Shown: positions 35,875 through 43,941, numbered from the stretch's first letter. The stretch is DNA of 63,098 nt from CAYGSN01 sp964352675 (GCA_964352675.1 CAYGSN010000013.1:1-63098), one strand, 5' to 3'. Notes: generated from the sequence alone by a model not told the origin. Made by a program: numbers and translations.

Positions 35875-36004
35875 ACATTCGCAAACTTATTACTTTGTCA
35901 TTTTGAGTATTCAGTTTGTTAAACTGGTTTTTATCAAAGCCAATAGCCGCCCAATATTAACGCTTCATTTACCAAATTCTTGCAAAACTGGAAACATAGG
36001 GGTG

Positions 36005-36031
36005 TTGAGTTATGCCATTTGCGTGTATACT
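36005..36031 (+). promoter_or_regulatory. candidate promoter of the first prepilin gene
   Basis: TTGAGT (36005-36010) and TATACT (36026-36031) are separated by a short 15-base spacer. The leader would be about 105 bases and would contain the small upstream ORF. Confidence 0.35.
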
Positions 36032-36064
36032 CGATAGCGTAAATTGCAAGAGACGGAGCACGTT

Positions 36065-36127
36065 ATGCGCTCTCATCTTTTTCAATTTGCAATCGTTTCA
36101 ACACTAAAATGTTTTTATTTATCTTAA
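36065..36127 (+). CDS. possible 20-codon leader peptide upstream of the prepilin
   Basis: ATG 36065 opens a 20-residue frame (starts MRSHLFQFAIV, ends KCFYLS). GACGGAG lies seven to eight bases upstream. Its TAA stop merges into the AAGAGGAG ribosome-binding site of the prepilin, so translation of the leader could affect prepilin initiation. ATTGCAA near 36042 and TTGCAAT near 36087 could pair, enclosing the leader start. Only codon position and spacing support this as a gene. Confidence 0.35.
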   Translation: MRSHLFQFAIVSTLKCFYLS

Positions 36128-36141
36128 GAGGAGATCTTTAA

Positions 36142-36873
36142 ATGACGAAAACAGAAATCAAGAACTGTAGGTCCGAAAAGGGTTTTACCCTGGTCGAACT
36201 TGCGATCGTGATGATTATCATCGGTCTTTTGATCGGTGGGGTTCTAAAGGGGCAGGAGCTGATTGCGAACGCGCAGGTCACGTCCACAATTGCCCAGATC
36301 AAGAGCTTTGATGCGGCCGTAAGCACGTTCCGCGATCAGTACAGCGCTCTTCCCGGCGACATGCTCAGACCGGATGAAAGACTGTCCGGTTGTGATGCTG
36401 CGCCATGTAACACTGCAGGCGATGGCAGTGGCCGTATTGATGTTCCTGGTGACCCAGGGACAGCACCAGGTGACGACGAGGAAGGCACAATTGCGTTCTT
36501 GCATCTGTCTGCTGCGGACCTGATTACAGGCATTCAGTCCGATGGTACAGCAGTTTATGGTGAAGCACTTCCGGAAGCCGATATTGGCGGCGGATACTGG
36601 ATTGGTTTCTCTTCTGACGGAACAGCGGGCGGCATTGATACGCTTCGCCCGGGTCACTATTTGACCATGAGCGGAACCGTTGACAATGTTGGTGCCGATA
36701 CAGGCTCCATGAACCCGTCTCAGGCCGCGCGTCTGGACCGCAAGATTGATGATGGTACATCCAATACAGGCGATGTCCAGGTTGATGGTGGAACATGTGA
36801 TGATGGTGCCGGTGTCTACGAAGAATCCGATGACCAGGCGCTCTGTGTTCTGTACATCCGTGTTCAAAGCTAA
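36142..36873 (+). CDS. type IV prepilin, first paralogue
   Basis: A 243-residue prepilin. A short basic leader ends in Gly (RSEKG), the mature protein starts with FTLVELAIVMIIIGLLIGG and has the essential Glu at position 5. A helix spine continues to about residue 60 (KSFDAAVSTFRDQYSALPGD). The globular head has cysteines at GCDAAPC, GGTCDDG and near the end at ALCVLYIRVQS, likely forming disulfides. It is larger than classic PilA and belongs to the prepilin type with a PGD turn and YW motif. AAGAGGAG precedes ATG at good distance. It closely matches the next gene. Confidence 0.9.
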   Translation: MTKTEIKNCRSEKGFTLVELAIVMIIIGLLIGGVLKGQELIANAQVTSTIAQIKSFDAAVSTFRDQYSALPGDMLRPDERLSGCDAAPCNTAGDGSGRIDVPGDPGTAPGDDEEGTIAFLHLSAADLITGIQSDGTAVYGEALPEADIGGGYWIGFSSDGTAGGIDTLRPGHYLTMSGTVDNVGADTGSMNPSQAARLDRKIDDGTSNTGDVQVDGGTCDDGAGVYEESDDQALCVLYIRVQS

Positions 36874-36903
36874 ATCTTGAGGCTTAACGTCTAAAAATTC
36901 TAA

Positions 36904-36934
36904 AAGGCCCGGACAGGTTGTTCGGGCCTTTTTT
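36904..36934 (+). terminator. rho-independent terminator after the first prepilin
   Basis: AAGGCCCG (36904-36911) pairs with CGGGCCTT (36923-36930) across an 11-base loop, followed by a T run. It separates the two prepilin genes, so the second may have less or separate transcription. Confidence 0.85.
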
Positions 36935-36985
36935 ATGTCCGCAAATTATGCTTAAATAGGGTGTCACTATAAGGAGTATCCCCCG

Positions 36986-37726
36986 ATGCCGCATTCAAAG
37001 TCTCTTCATTCTCAAAATGGCTTCACGCTCGTCGAGCTGGCCATCGTCATGATTATTATCGGCCTGCTGATCGGCGGTGTATTAAAGGGGCAGGAGCTGG
37101 TGAACAACGCCCAGATCACGGCCACTATCGCCCAGACCAAGAGCTTTGATGCTGCAATCTCCACCTTCCGCGATCAATACAGCGCCATGCCCGGCGATAT
37201 GGGGAACCCGGCAGACCGGCTTCCGAACTGCGATGCAGCCCCGTGCAACCGCGTAAACCCGTCTCCCGATGGGCGGATCAACTCTATTTCCCTTGGCGAT
37301 ATCCCTTTTTCAAATGAAGAGGAATTTGTGGCCTTTTCCCACCTTTCCGCTGCGTCCCTGATTAACGGTATAGACCGCAGTGAAGAGGTTGCTTTTGGCC
37401 AGGGTCTGCCCGAAGCAAGGACCGGAGGCGGTTTTTGGGTTGGGTACACGAATGAAGGCTCCGCCCCCGTCAGTCTTGTAACCGGCGGCGAATTGCGCCC
37501 CGGCCATTATCTGGTGCTTAACGGTGTTGCAGAGGCGGTTGGTGAGCAAACGGGGGCACTGGTTCCCAGTGAGGCGGCGCGGATTGATCGCAAGATTGAT
37601 GACGGCAACCCACTTACAGGAAGCGTGCAGGCCGCCAATGATGGCTGCGTGGATGGCGGCGGCGATGCATACAACGAATCCGACAGCTCATTTCTGTGCG
37701 CGCTTTATATCCGCGTACAAAGCTGA
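36986..37726 (+). CDS. type IV prepilin, second paralogue
   Basis: A 246-residue prepilin. Its leader is HSQNG, and the mature start FTLVELAIVMIIIGLLIGG is identical to the first paralogue. The spine differs by few residues through PGDM, and the four cysteine positions (CDAAPC, GCVDGG, LCALYIRVQS) are kept. The variable middle differs (NGIDRSEEVAFGQGLPEA and AGGELRPGHYLVLNG). It lies after a strong terminator with AAGGAG near its start. One protein may be the major subunit and the other a minor one, but which is which cannot be seen. Confidence 0.9.
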   Translation: MPHSKSLHSQNGFTLVELAIVMIIIGLLIGGVLKGQELVNNAQITATIAQTKSFDAAISTFRDQYSAMPGDMGNPADRLPNCDAAPCNRVNPSPDGRINSISLGDIPFSNEEEFVAFSHLSAASLINGIDRSEEVAFGQGLPEARTGGGFWVGYTNEGSAPVSLVTGGELRPGHYLVLNGVAEAVGEQTGALVPSEAARIDRKIDDGNPLTGSVQAANDGCVDGGGDAYNESDSSFLCALYIRVQS

Positions 37727-37732
37727 TCAGAG

Positions 37733-38470
37733 CTATTTTACAATTTTGCTAAGCAAATCCAGCGGCATGGGCAGCACGATCGTATTGCCCTTAGCGTTCA
37801 CGAAATCATTCATCGTGCCCAGATAGCGCAGCTGCATCGTCTCCGGACGCTTGGCTAGAATTGCAGAGGCTTCATCCAGCTGTTTGGCGGCCTGGAATTC
37901 CCCTTCGGCATTAATCACCTTGGCACGGCGCTCCCGCTCGGCCTCGGCTTGTTTGGCGATGGCGCGGACCATGGACGGGTCCAGATCCACGTTTTTGATC
38001 TCCACATGCGTGATTTTGATGCCCCAGCTTTCGGTCTGCTGATCGAGAATGCTCTGGATATCCTGGTTCAGCTGTTCCCGGTTGGAGAGCATATCATCCA
38101 GATCCTGCTTCCCCAGAACCGAGCGCAGAGTGGTCTGCGCCAATTGGCTTGTGGCGGTATAGAAATCTTCGATCCGGTTAACGGCATGACCGGGATCGAC
38201 AACACGGTAATACACGACTGCGTTGACCTTCACCGATACGTTATCCTTTGAAATGACATCCTGTGAAGGGATATCCTCGGTTCGGATGCGCATATCAACC
38301 TTGATCATTTCCTGAAAAAACAGCCAGACGATGCGCAGCCCCGGCCCCTTGGAGCCTGTATATTTTCCCAATGTGTAGACAATACCGCGGTCATATTCCA
38401 TTACCATCTTGATGGAAGAGAGCAGGTAAACAATAAACAGGATCAGGACAATTCCAAAAAACTGGGTCAT
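37733..38470 (-). CDS. slipin (SPFH/stomatin-like membrane protein)
   Basis: A 245-residue SPFH-domain protein. An N-terminal membrane helix (FFGIVLILFIVYLLSS) is followed by the SPFH fold with ERGIVY-like YDRGIVYTLGKY, IDMRI-type VDMRIRTEDIPSQDV, YYRVVDP and SVLGKQDLDDMLS, then a helical tail with AEAERERRAKVINAEGE. Such proteins form oligomers in the membrane and work with NfeD proteins, the product of the gene just upstream, in membrane quality control or lipid microdomains. AAAGGAG precedes ATG. The gene is convergent with the second prepilin. Confidence 0.9.
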   Translation of the reverse strand: MTQFFGIVLILFIVYLLSSIKMVMEYDRGIVYTLGKYTGSKGPGLRIVWLFFQEMIKVDMRIRTEDIPSQDVISKDNVSVKVNAVVYYRVVDPGHAVNRIEDFYTATSQLAQTTLRSVLGKQDLDDMLSNREQLNQDIQSILDQQTESWGIKITHVEIKNVDLDPSMVRAIAKQAEAERERRAKVINAEGEFQAAKQLDEASAILAKRPETMQLRYLGTMNDFVNAKGNTIVLPMPLDLLSKIVK

Positions 38471-38484
38471 GGTGGCGGGCTCCT

Positions 38485-38979
38485 TTATTCAGGTTGAACA
38501 GTCAAAGTTAGGTTGTGAATGGCATGAATTTTAACGCTGTCTTCGGGCTTTAAATCTAACGGTGTTTTGGATTTTGCTTTCCAGCTTTCCCCCTGCACAC
38601 GAACGTTGCCTGATGTGCCGGACCAGCTGATAACGCTAGCACTTTCCCCCAGCATGCTTTCAATGCCGGTAGATACTTTCTGGGCGTTAATCCGCATAAT
38701 CATAAATCCAAAGGTGATAAGGAGGGCCAATTCAAAAACGGCAATGCCGAAGACAAGTCCCCAATCCAAGGGATGTCCAAAAATTCCAATTTCTCCGCCG
38801 CTTTGCAAGGCAAAGGCAATAAAGAAAGACAGTAGGCCGTTTAAGGCCAATAACCCCATCGTTCCGATAAAAAACTCACAAAATATAAGCAAGAGGCCGG
38901 AGATATAGAGCAGGGGAATAATATTCTCCAGACTCAGGATATCGAGCAGATGGAGCGCTAAAAACAATGTGGCAATCAT
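38485..38979 (-). CDS. NfeD-like membrane protein
   Basis: A 164-residue protein of the short NfeD type: three to four membrane helices (residues about 5-95), then a C-terminal OB-like domain with MLGESASVISWSGTSGNVRV and VQGESWKAKS. NfeD proteins are partners of SPFH proteins, and this gene sits 14 bases before the slipin gene. AGGAGG lies before ATG. It follows leuB by 12 bases on the same strand, probably by read-through rather than shared function. Confidence 0.9.
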   Translation of the reverse strand: MIATLFLALHLLDILSLENIIPLLYISGLLLIFCEFFIGTMGLLALNGLLSFFIAFALQSGGEIGIFGHPLDWGLVFGIAVFELALLITFGFMIMRINAQKVSTGIESMLGESASVISWSGTSGNVRVQGESWKAKSKTPLDLKPEDSVKIHAIHNLTLTVQPE

Positions 38980-38991
38980 GGTTCCTCCTAT

Positions 38992-40074
38992 TTAAGAGAG
39001 AGTTTCCAGTAAAGCATCCCCCATCGCGCTTGTCGAGATTTCTGTGCAATCATCGGCCATGATATCTGCTGTGCGATGCCCTTTGCTTAAAACTGTTTTC
39101 ACAGCATTTTCTATTGTATCGGCCAGGTCTGTCTGATCCAGTGAATAGCGCAGGCACATCGCGAAGCTCAGAATTGTAGCCAGTGGATTGGCTTTGCCAA
39201 GACCTGCAATATCGGGCGCAGAACCGTGGACGGGCTCATACAATCCGGGAATTCCTTTTGCACCCAAAGACGCGCTGGGCAGCATACCGAGTGAGCCAGT
39301 CAGCATAGCCGCTTCATCGGACAGGATGTCTCCAAACAGATTGTCTGTGACAATGACGTCGAACTGCGAGGGATTGCGCAAAAGCTGCATCGCACAATTA
39401 TCGGCATACATGTGCTCTAATGTCACATCGCCAAATTCCGCCCTGTGCAGTTCTGTTATCTCTTCGCGCCAGAGTTTACCGCTTTCCATCACATTGGATT
39501 TTTCACAGGAGGTGACCTTGCCAGAGCGTTTGCGGGCCAGCTCAAAGGCTATGCGGCCGATGCGGGTGATCTCGCTTGTGGTGTAGCTCTGCGTGTTAAA
39601 CCCGCGTCTTTGCCCGTTTCCCAAATCCTCAATCCCGCGGGGCTCCCCAAAATATACACCGCCTGTCAGCTCCCTCACGATGAGGATATCAAGACCTTTG
39701 ACGATCTCAGGCTTGAGGGTCGAGGCATCTATCAGCGCATTGAACACAATCGCCGGGCGTAAATTTGCGAACAAATCCAGTTCCTTGCGCAGCCTGAGAA
39801 GGCCGGCCTCGGGGCGGTTGTTGTAATCTACACCGTTCCATTGGGTACCTCCAACAGCACCCATGATGATAGCGTCACTGTCGCGACATTGTGCCAGAGC
39901 CTCATCGCTGAGCGGTACTCCATGCGCATCAATGGCCGCGCCGCCAATCAGCTCCTCTTGTGTTTCAATACTTAAGTTGGTTTTTTCATTGATCCAGCCA
40001 ATGAGCTTTTTAACCTCTGCCATCACCTCCGGGCCGATGCCATCGCCGGGCAAAAGAATTAACTTGTGTGTCAT
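38992..40074 (-). CDS. leuB: 3-isopropylmalate dehydrogenase
   Basis: A 360-residue NAD-dependent enzyme of leucine synthesis that oxidises and decarboxylates 3-isopropylmalate. Typical motifs are LLPGDGIGPEVMAEV at the N-terminus, GAVGGTQWNG, FANLRPAIVF, RELTGGVYFG, TSCEKSNVMESGKLWREE, DNLFGDILSDEAAM and LYEPVHGSAPDIAG. ATG 40074 overlaps the leuD stop as ATGA, which favours it over GTG 40080. It is part of a leuD-leuB-nfeD-slipin run. Confidence 0.97.
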   Translation of the reverse strand: MTHKLILLPGDGIGPEVMAEVKKLIGWINEKTNLSIETQEELIGGAAIDAHGVPLSDEALAQCRDSDAIIMGAVGGTQWNGVDYNNRPEAGLLRLRKELDLFANLRPAIVFNALIDASTLKPEIVKGLDILIVRELTGGVYFGEPRGIEDLGNGQRRGFNTQSYTTSEITRIGRIAFELARKRSGKVTSCEKSNVMESGKLWREEITELHRAEFGDVTLEHMYADNCAMQLLRNPSQFDVIVTDNLFGDILSDEAAMLTGSLGMLPSASLGAKGIPGLYEPVHGSAPDIAGLGKANPLATILSFAMCLRYSLDQTDLADTIENAVKTVLSKGHRTADIMADDCTEISTSAMGDALLETLS

Positions 40075-40676
40075 AGCCACGGCCTCTCCTTTTTTCTGCG
40101 CTCTTCATAAGCGCTGATATGCGCTTTTTTCTCCAGTGTCAGGGAAATATCATCCCAGCCATTGAGCAGGCATTCTTTGCGGAAAGGATCCATTTCAAAA
40201 GAAAAACTGAACTTGTTTCCGCGTGTGATCGTTTGCTTCTCAAGATCGACTTCAATTTCTCCGCCGGGGTTATTCTGAGCCTCTTCCATAAGCTGGCGAA
40301 TATCCTCTTTCGGTAGCTCAATCAGGAGAAGTCCGTTCTTAAAGCTGTTATTGGCAAAGATATCGGCGAATGTTGGGGCGATTACGCATTTGATCCCCAT
40401 ATCCTTCATCGCCCAAGGCGCGTGCTCGCGGCTGGAGCCGGAGCCGAAATTCTCTCCGCTGATCAAAACTCCTGCGCTTTTATACTCGGGTCGGTTCAGC
40501 ACAAAATCAGGGTTATCGCTGCCGTCCTCCAGATAGCGCATATCGTGAAACGCATGCGTGCCCAGCCCGGTGCGCCTGATGGTGCGCAGGAACTGCTTGG
40601 GGTAAATCTGGTCGGTATCCAGATTGTCGATCGGCAGGGGGGCTGCTATGGCTTTGATGGTTTTCGTCGGTTCCAT
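40071..40676 (-). CDS. leuD: 3-isopropylmalate dehydratase small subunit
   Basis: A 201-residue subunit of isopropylmalate isomerase; with LeuC it converts 2- to 3-isopropylmalate. Motifs are PLPIDNLDTDQIYPKQFLRT, GENFGSGSSREHAPWAM and FKNGLLLIELP. It lacks the 4Fe-4S cluster, which is in LeuC. A divergent gene (40788) starts 112 bases upstream. LeuC is encoded 1.5 kb away on the same strand, separated by an HD-domain gene and the oppositely oriented Sua5-like gene. Confidence 0.97.
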   Translation of the reverse strand: MEPTKTIKAIAAPLPIDNLDTDQIYPKQFLRTIRRTGLGTHAFHDMRYLEDGSDNPDFVLNRPEYKSAGVLISGENFGSGSSREHAPWAMKDMGIKCVIAPTFADIFANNSFKNGLLLIELPKEDIRQLMEEAQNNPGGEIEVDLEKQTITRGNKFSFSFEMDPFRKECLLNGWDDISLTLEKKAHISAYEERRKKERPWL

Positions 40677-40720
40677 ATCTCCGTTTTAAGCCGCTTAACC
40701 GCCGATCACAAGGGTTTTGA

Positions 40721-40749
40721 TTGACAGTCCTATAAGTTTTTCATAGGCT
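40721..40749 (+). promoter_or_regulatory. candidate promoter of the Sua5-like gene
   Basis: TTGACA (40721-40726) is a perfect -35 element. TAGGCT (40744-40749), 17 bases later, is a fair -10. A short inverted repeat CCTAT/ATAGG lies across the spacer and the -10 element. Confidence 0.4.
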
Positions 40750-40787
40750 CCTTTTTCACATTTTTGATTGATCAGGAGAATAAAACC

Positions 40788-41594
40788 ATGAGCACAGCCA
40801 CAGCCGCGCAGCCCGCTGAGAGCAAGACCGTCAAATGGGACGGCAACCTGAATGCGCAAGGATATGAAATCCTCAAGGGACAAGGCGGCGCGATCGTCAG
40901 CCCGACCAAGGTCGGCTATATCATCATGACCTCCGATAAAGAGGGGTTGGAGCGTAAATTTGCCGCCAAGGAACGCAACCGTAACAAACCCGGCGTGGTA
41001 CTGTGCGGCTCTATGGAACAATTGCGGTCTTTGGCACAATTAACTCCGGAGATTGATGCCTTTTATCAGGATCACTGGGACAGTGACATCCTTTTGGGCT
41101 GCATCCTGCCCTGGAAGGAAGAGGGCAAGAAATATATCCCGCAGGATGGTTCGCAGGAATTGATGATGGATGGGCGCGGGACCAGCTGTTTCGTGATTAA
41201 ATTCGGCGTTCCGTCTGAACAAATTGCTGCACAGCTCTGGGAGAAGGATCAAAAGCTGTCCCTGGCCAGCTCTGCTAATCCCTCCGGCAAGGGCAATCGC
41301 GGGCTGATCACCGGCGTAGGAGAGCGTATTGAAAGTGAAGTTGATCTCCTGATCGAGGCAAATGATTACGTGGCTTCTATACAGCCTGATAAAACGCTTG
41401 ATACCCGCTATGAACAAGGTGTCATGGTCTCCATGGTCGATGATGCCGGCACGATTGTGCCTGAGCAAAAAGGAGAGCGCGGCGTTTTGCCTTGCCCGGT
41501 TCTGATCCGTAAAGGGCTGGATTGCGAGCGCATCATGAGCAAGTTGTCCGATCATTTCCTGACATGGGATTACCGCCAAGGGGCTTATTACTAG
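40788..41594 (+). CDS. Sua5/YciO/YrdC-domain protein (TsaC family)
   Basis: A 268-residue protein whose YrdC fold is seen in GGAIVSPTKVGYIIMTSDKE, FAAKERNRNKPGVVLC (the K-x-R motif) and LASSANPSGKGN (the S-x-N motif). TsaC/Sua5 enzymes make threonylcarbamoyl-AMP for the t6A modification of tRNA. The protein differs from standard TsaC in several conserved places, so it may be a YciO-like paralogue with another substrate. ATG 40788 has AGGAG upstream. It is divergent from leuD and convergent with the HD-domain gene. Confidence 0.75.
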   Translation: MSTATAAQPAESKTVKWDGNLNAQGYEILKGQGGAIVSPTKVGYIIMTSDKEGLERKFAAKERNRNKPGVVLCGSMEQLRSLAQLTPEIDAFYQDHWDSDILLGCILPWKEEGKKYIPQDGSQELMMDGRGTSCFVIKFGVPSEQIAAQLWEKDQKLSLASSANPSGKGNRGLITGVGERIESEVDLLIEANDYVASIQPDKTLDTRYEQGVMVSMVDDAGTIVPEQKGERGVLPCPVLIRKGLDCERIMSKLSDHFLTWDYRQGAYY

Positions 41595-42256
41595 GGTTGC
41601 TCCTCTAGTTTCATCTCAATAAACGCATTCAATAGCTCCATGTCAAAAACGGCCGCGCCTTTTTCATCGCGCATACGCTTGATCACGGCGGGGGGCGAGG
41701 TATCCCGATCGCCGAAATGCGGCCGCCAGATGCGCCAGCCGTCATAGGCTTCGACAATGCTCGCGAGCCTTACAGGTTTCGAGAGCTTTTCTCCCTTTAC
41801 CCCGTGTGTGCCTTTTCCGTCCATCTGCTCATGGTGATTGAGCATGATATCCACCATCAGATCCTTAAACGGGTGTTCCAGGTCAGAAAATGTCTCCTCC
41901 ACGATTTGCGCGCCCAGTAGCGTATGCGTACGGCGATAAGCTTTTTCTTTCGGTGAGGGTTTGTCCGGTTTATCCCATATATCGACGGGCAGGAGGATCT
42001 TGCCGATATCATGCGGCAAAATCGCCCAATACATGTTATTTGCTACAATGTCGCTTAAACCGAGGTGTTTGCAGGTTTTGCGCATATTCTGCGCCACGCG
42101 TTCGGCATGCTCATGGAAAATATAGGTGATGTCACCGGGCCTGCGCGCATCATATGCCTTAAGCTGCGTTATATGGTCTAGAATAAAAGGCTTAAAAACC
42201 TTTTGGCATGTTTCATCAGTTTCAAAATCAAAATGATCAGGCCAGTTCTCTGACAT
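41591..42256 (-). CDS. HD-GYP-like phosphohydrolase domain protein
   Basis: A 221-residue soluble protein with an HD-type fold. HEHAERVAQNM near residue 50, LPHDIGKILLP near 80 (HD motif) and NHHEQMDGKGTHG near 140 follow the metal-ligand order of HD-GYP domains. The GYP tripeptide is replaced by GTH, so c-di-GMP hydrolysis is uncertain. The start overlaps leuC by 20 bases, so it is translated with leucine genes. No other sensory domain is visible. It could be an HD phosphodiesterase for another substrate. Confidence 0.75.
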   Translation of the reverse strand: MSENWPDHFDFETDETCQKVFKPFILDHITQLKAYDARRPGDITYIFHEHAERVAQNMRKTCKHLGLSDIVANNMYWAILPHDIGKILLPVDIWDKPDKPSPKEKAYRRTHTLLGAQIVEETFSDLEHPFKDLMVDIMLNHHEQMDGKGTHGVKGEKLSKPVRLASIVEAYDGWRIWRPHFGDRDTSPPAVIKRMRDEKGAAVFDMELLNAFIEMKLEEQP

Positions 42257-43643
42257 CCGTCAACCTCCCTGTTATTGCGGCCGCAGCGGCCATGGCCGGG
42301 CTCATCAGATGCGTGCGCCCGCCCTTGCCCTGACGCCCTTCAAAATTCCGGTTTGATGTGGAGGCGCAGCGTTCTCCCGGTGAAAGCTGGTCCGGGTTCA
42401 TCCCCAGACACATCGAACATCCCGGCTCGCGCCAGTCAAACCCGGCTTTGATGAGAATATTGGCAATGCCTTCTTTCTCGGCCTCTTTCTTAATAAGTCC
42501 GGAGCCGGGTACCACAAGAGCCTCTTTAATATTCTGCGCCACCGTTTTTCCCTCTACAATCCGCGCGACTTCACGCAAATCTTCAATCCGCCCATTCGTG
42601 CACGACCCGATAAAAACTTTATCCAGCGCAATATCTGTCATTTTTGTGCCGGGCGTGAGGTCCATATAGGCCAGCATGCGTTTGGCGGCCTCGCGCTTGC
42701 CCTCATCTTCAAAATCCTCAGGTGAGGGGACTTCTCCCGTAATCGGCACGACATCCTCCGGCGTTGTTCCCCATGTGACCAAAGGCGGAATATTGGCGGC
42801 ATTCAAACGCACGTCCTTGTCAAACACCGCACCCTCATCACTGTGTAGTGTTTTCCAGTATTCAAGAGCCTTGTTCCAATCATCACCTCGTGGTGCCCGC
42901 GGGCGGCCCTTCATATAATCAAAAGTCGTCTCATCGGGCGCGATTAAGCCGGCGCGTGCTCCGGCCTCGATTGACATGTTACACACCGTCATTCGTCCCT
43001 CCATGGACAGGGCGCGCATAGCCTCGCCCGCATATTCAATCACGTGTCCCGTGCCGCCGCCTGTACCGATTTCACCAATAATCGCTAAAATCATATCTTT
43101 GGCCGTTACTCCGGCGGGCAGGGCGCCATCCACCGTGATGCACATGGTTTTGGGTTGTTTTTGAATTAAGGTTTGCGTCGCCAGAACATGTTCCACCTCC
43201 GATGTGCCGATGCCGAAGGCCAGCGCGCCGAATGCGCCGTGCGTGCTGGTATGCGAATCCCCGCAGACCATGGTCAGGCCGGGCTGCGTTAGCCCTTGTT
43301 CCGGGCCGATGATATGGACGATTCCTTGGCGGATATCAAAAATATCAAACAGCTCAATTCCGAATTCCTCACAATTCCGCCGCAGCAGGTCGATTTGAAT
43401 CCGGCTTTCTTCATTCTCAATCCCCTTGGAGCGGTCTGTGGTCGGCACATTATGATCCATCACGGCCAAGGTGCTCTCGGGTTTGTAGACTCTGCGCCCG
43501 GCCAGCTTCAAGCCTTCGAATGCCTGTGGGGTCGTGACCTCATGGATCAGGTGTCGGTCGATATAAAGCAGGCACGTGCCGTCATCGGCGGTGTGTACCA
43601 CGTGATCGTCCCATATTTTTTGAAATAAAGTGCGGGGGTTCAT
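42237..43643 (-). CDS. leuC: 3-isopropylmalate dehydratase large subunit
   Basis: A 468-residue aconitase-family enzyme of leucine synthesis with a 4Fe-4S cluster. Cysteine ligands are in FIGSCTNGRIEDLR and GCSMCLGMNPDQL. VCGDSHTSTHGAFGALAFG is the other signature, and FEGRQGKGGRTHLMSPAMAA closes the active-site region. Start ATG 43643 is fixed by the usual opening PRTLFQKIWDDHVV. A perfect hairpin lies at 43649-43669, five bases before ATG. It is separated from leuD by the HD gene. Confidence 0.97.
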   Translation of the reverse strand: MNPRTLFQKIWDDHVVHTADDGTCLLYIDRHLIHEVTTPQAFEGLKLAGRRVYKPESTLAVMDHNVPTTDRSKGIENEESRIQIDLLRRNCEEFGIELFDIFDIRQGIVHIIGPEQGLTQPGLTMVCGDSHTSTHGAFGALAFGIGTSEVEHVLATQTLIQKQPKTMCITVDGALPAGVTAKDMILAIIGEIGTGGGTGHVIEYAGEAMRALSMEGRMTVCNMSIEAGARAGLIAPDETTFDYMKGRPRAPRGDDWNKALEYWKTLHSDEGAVFDKDVRLNAANIPPLVTWGTTPEDVVPITGEVPSPEDFEDEGKREAAKRMLAYMDLTPGTKMTDIALDKVFIGSCTNGRIEDLREVARIVEGKTVAQNIKEALVVPGSGLIKKEAEKEGIANILIKAGFDWREPGCSMCLGMNPDQLSPGERCASTSNRNFEGRQGKGGRTHLMSPAMAAAAAITGRLTDVRELA

Positions 43644-43648
43644 ACTCG

Positions 43649-43669
43649 CCAAAGCTACAGCCGCTTTGG
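43649..43669 (-). promoter_or_regulatory. hairpin just before the leuC start
   Basis: On the minus strand CCAAAGC pairs with GCTTTGG around a seven-base loop, ending five bases before the leuC ATG and covering the usual ribosome-binding position. No strong Shine-Dalgarno sequence is visible. It may influence leuC initiation. Confidence 0.3.
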
Positions 43670-43785
43670 TAATAAATCAAATTTTTTGTGAGTAACTTGC
43701 AGACTGCCCTTGCTGCAGCGCACCAAATTTGAAACCCTGATTAGGTACAGTAATAACAAAAAACTAGGTTAGGGAGTTTGAGAGT

Positions 43786-43941
43786 ATGGGATTGAAAAAG
43801 AGCGCAGAGCTTGGCTCTGCAAGTGGTGTTGACGATAAGCAAGCAGAAGATAGTTATCCTATTTTTTGCGTCGCCACCGCCAGCGGGTTCGCAATTTCCT
43901 CCGCCATTATTCGTGAAGAAAAAGAAAACATCGCGGCCTGA
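43786..43941 (+). CDS. possible 51-residue small protein
   Basis: ATG 43786, with AGGGAG nine bases upstream, opens a 51-codon frame (SAELGSASGVDDKQ, YPIFCVATASGFAISSAII). The last codons lie in the terminator of rplS on the other strand. The hydrophobic middle is short. No family is known to me; it could be a real small protein or a chance frame. Confidence 0.4.
   Translation: MGLKKSAELGSASGVDDKQAEDSYPIFCVATASGFAISSAIIREEKENIAA

Noticed and set aside
40744..40749. Riboswitch before the Sua5-like gene
   Set aside because: The leader is too short (about 35 bases) for a known riboswitch.
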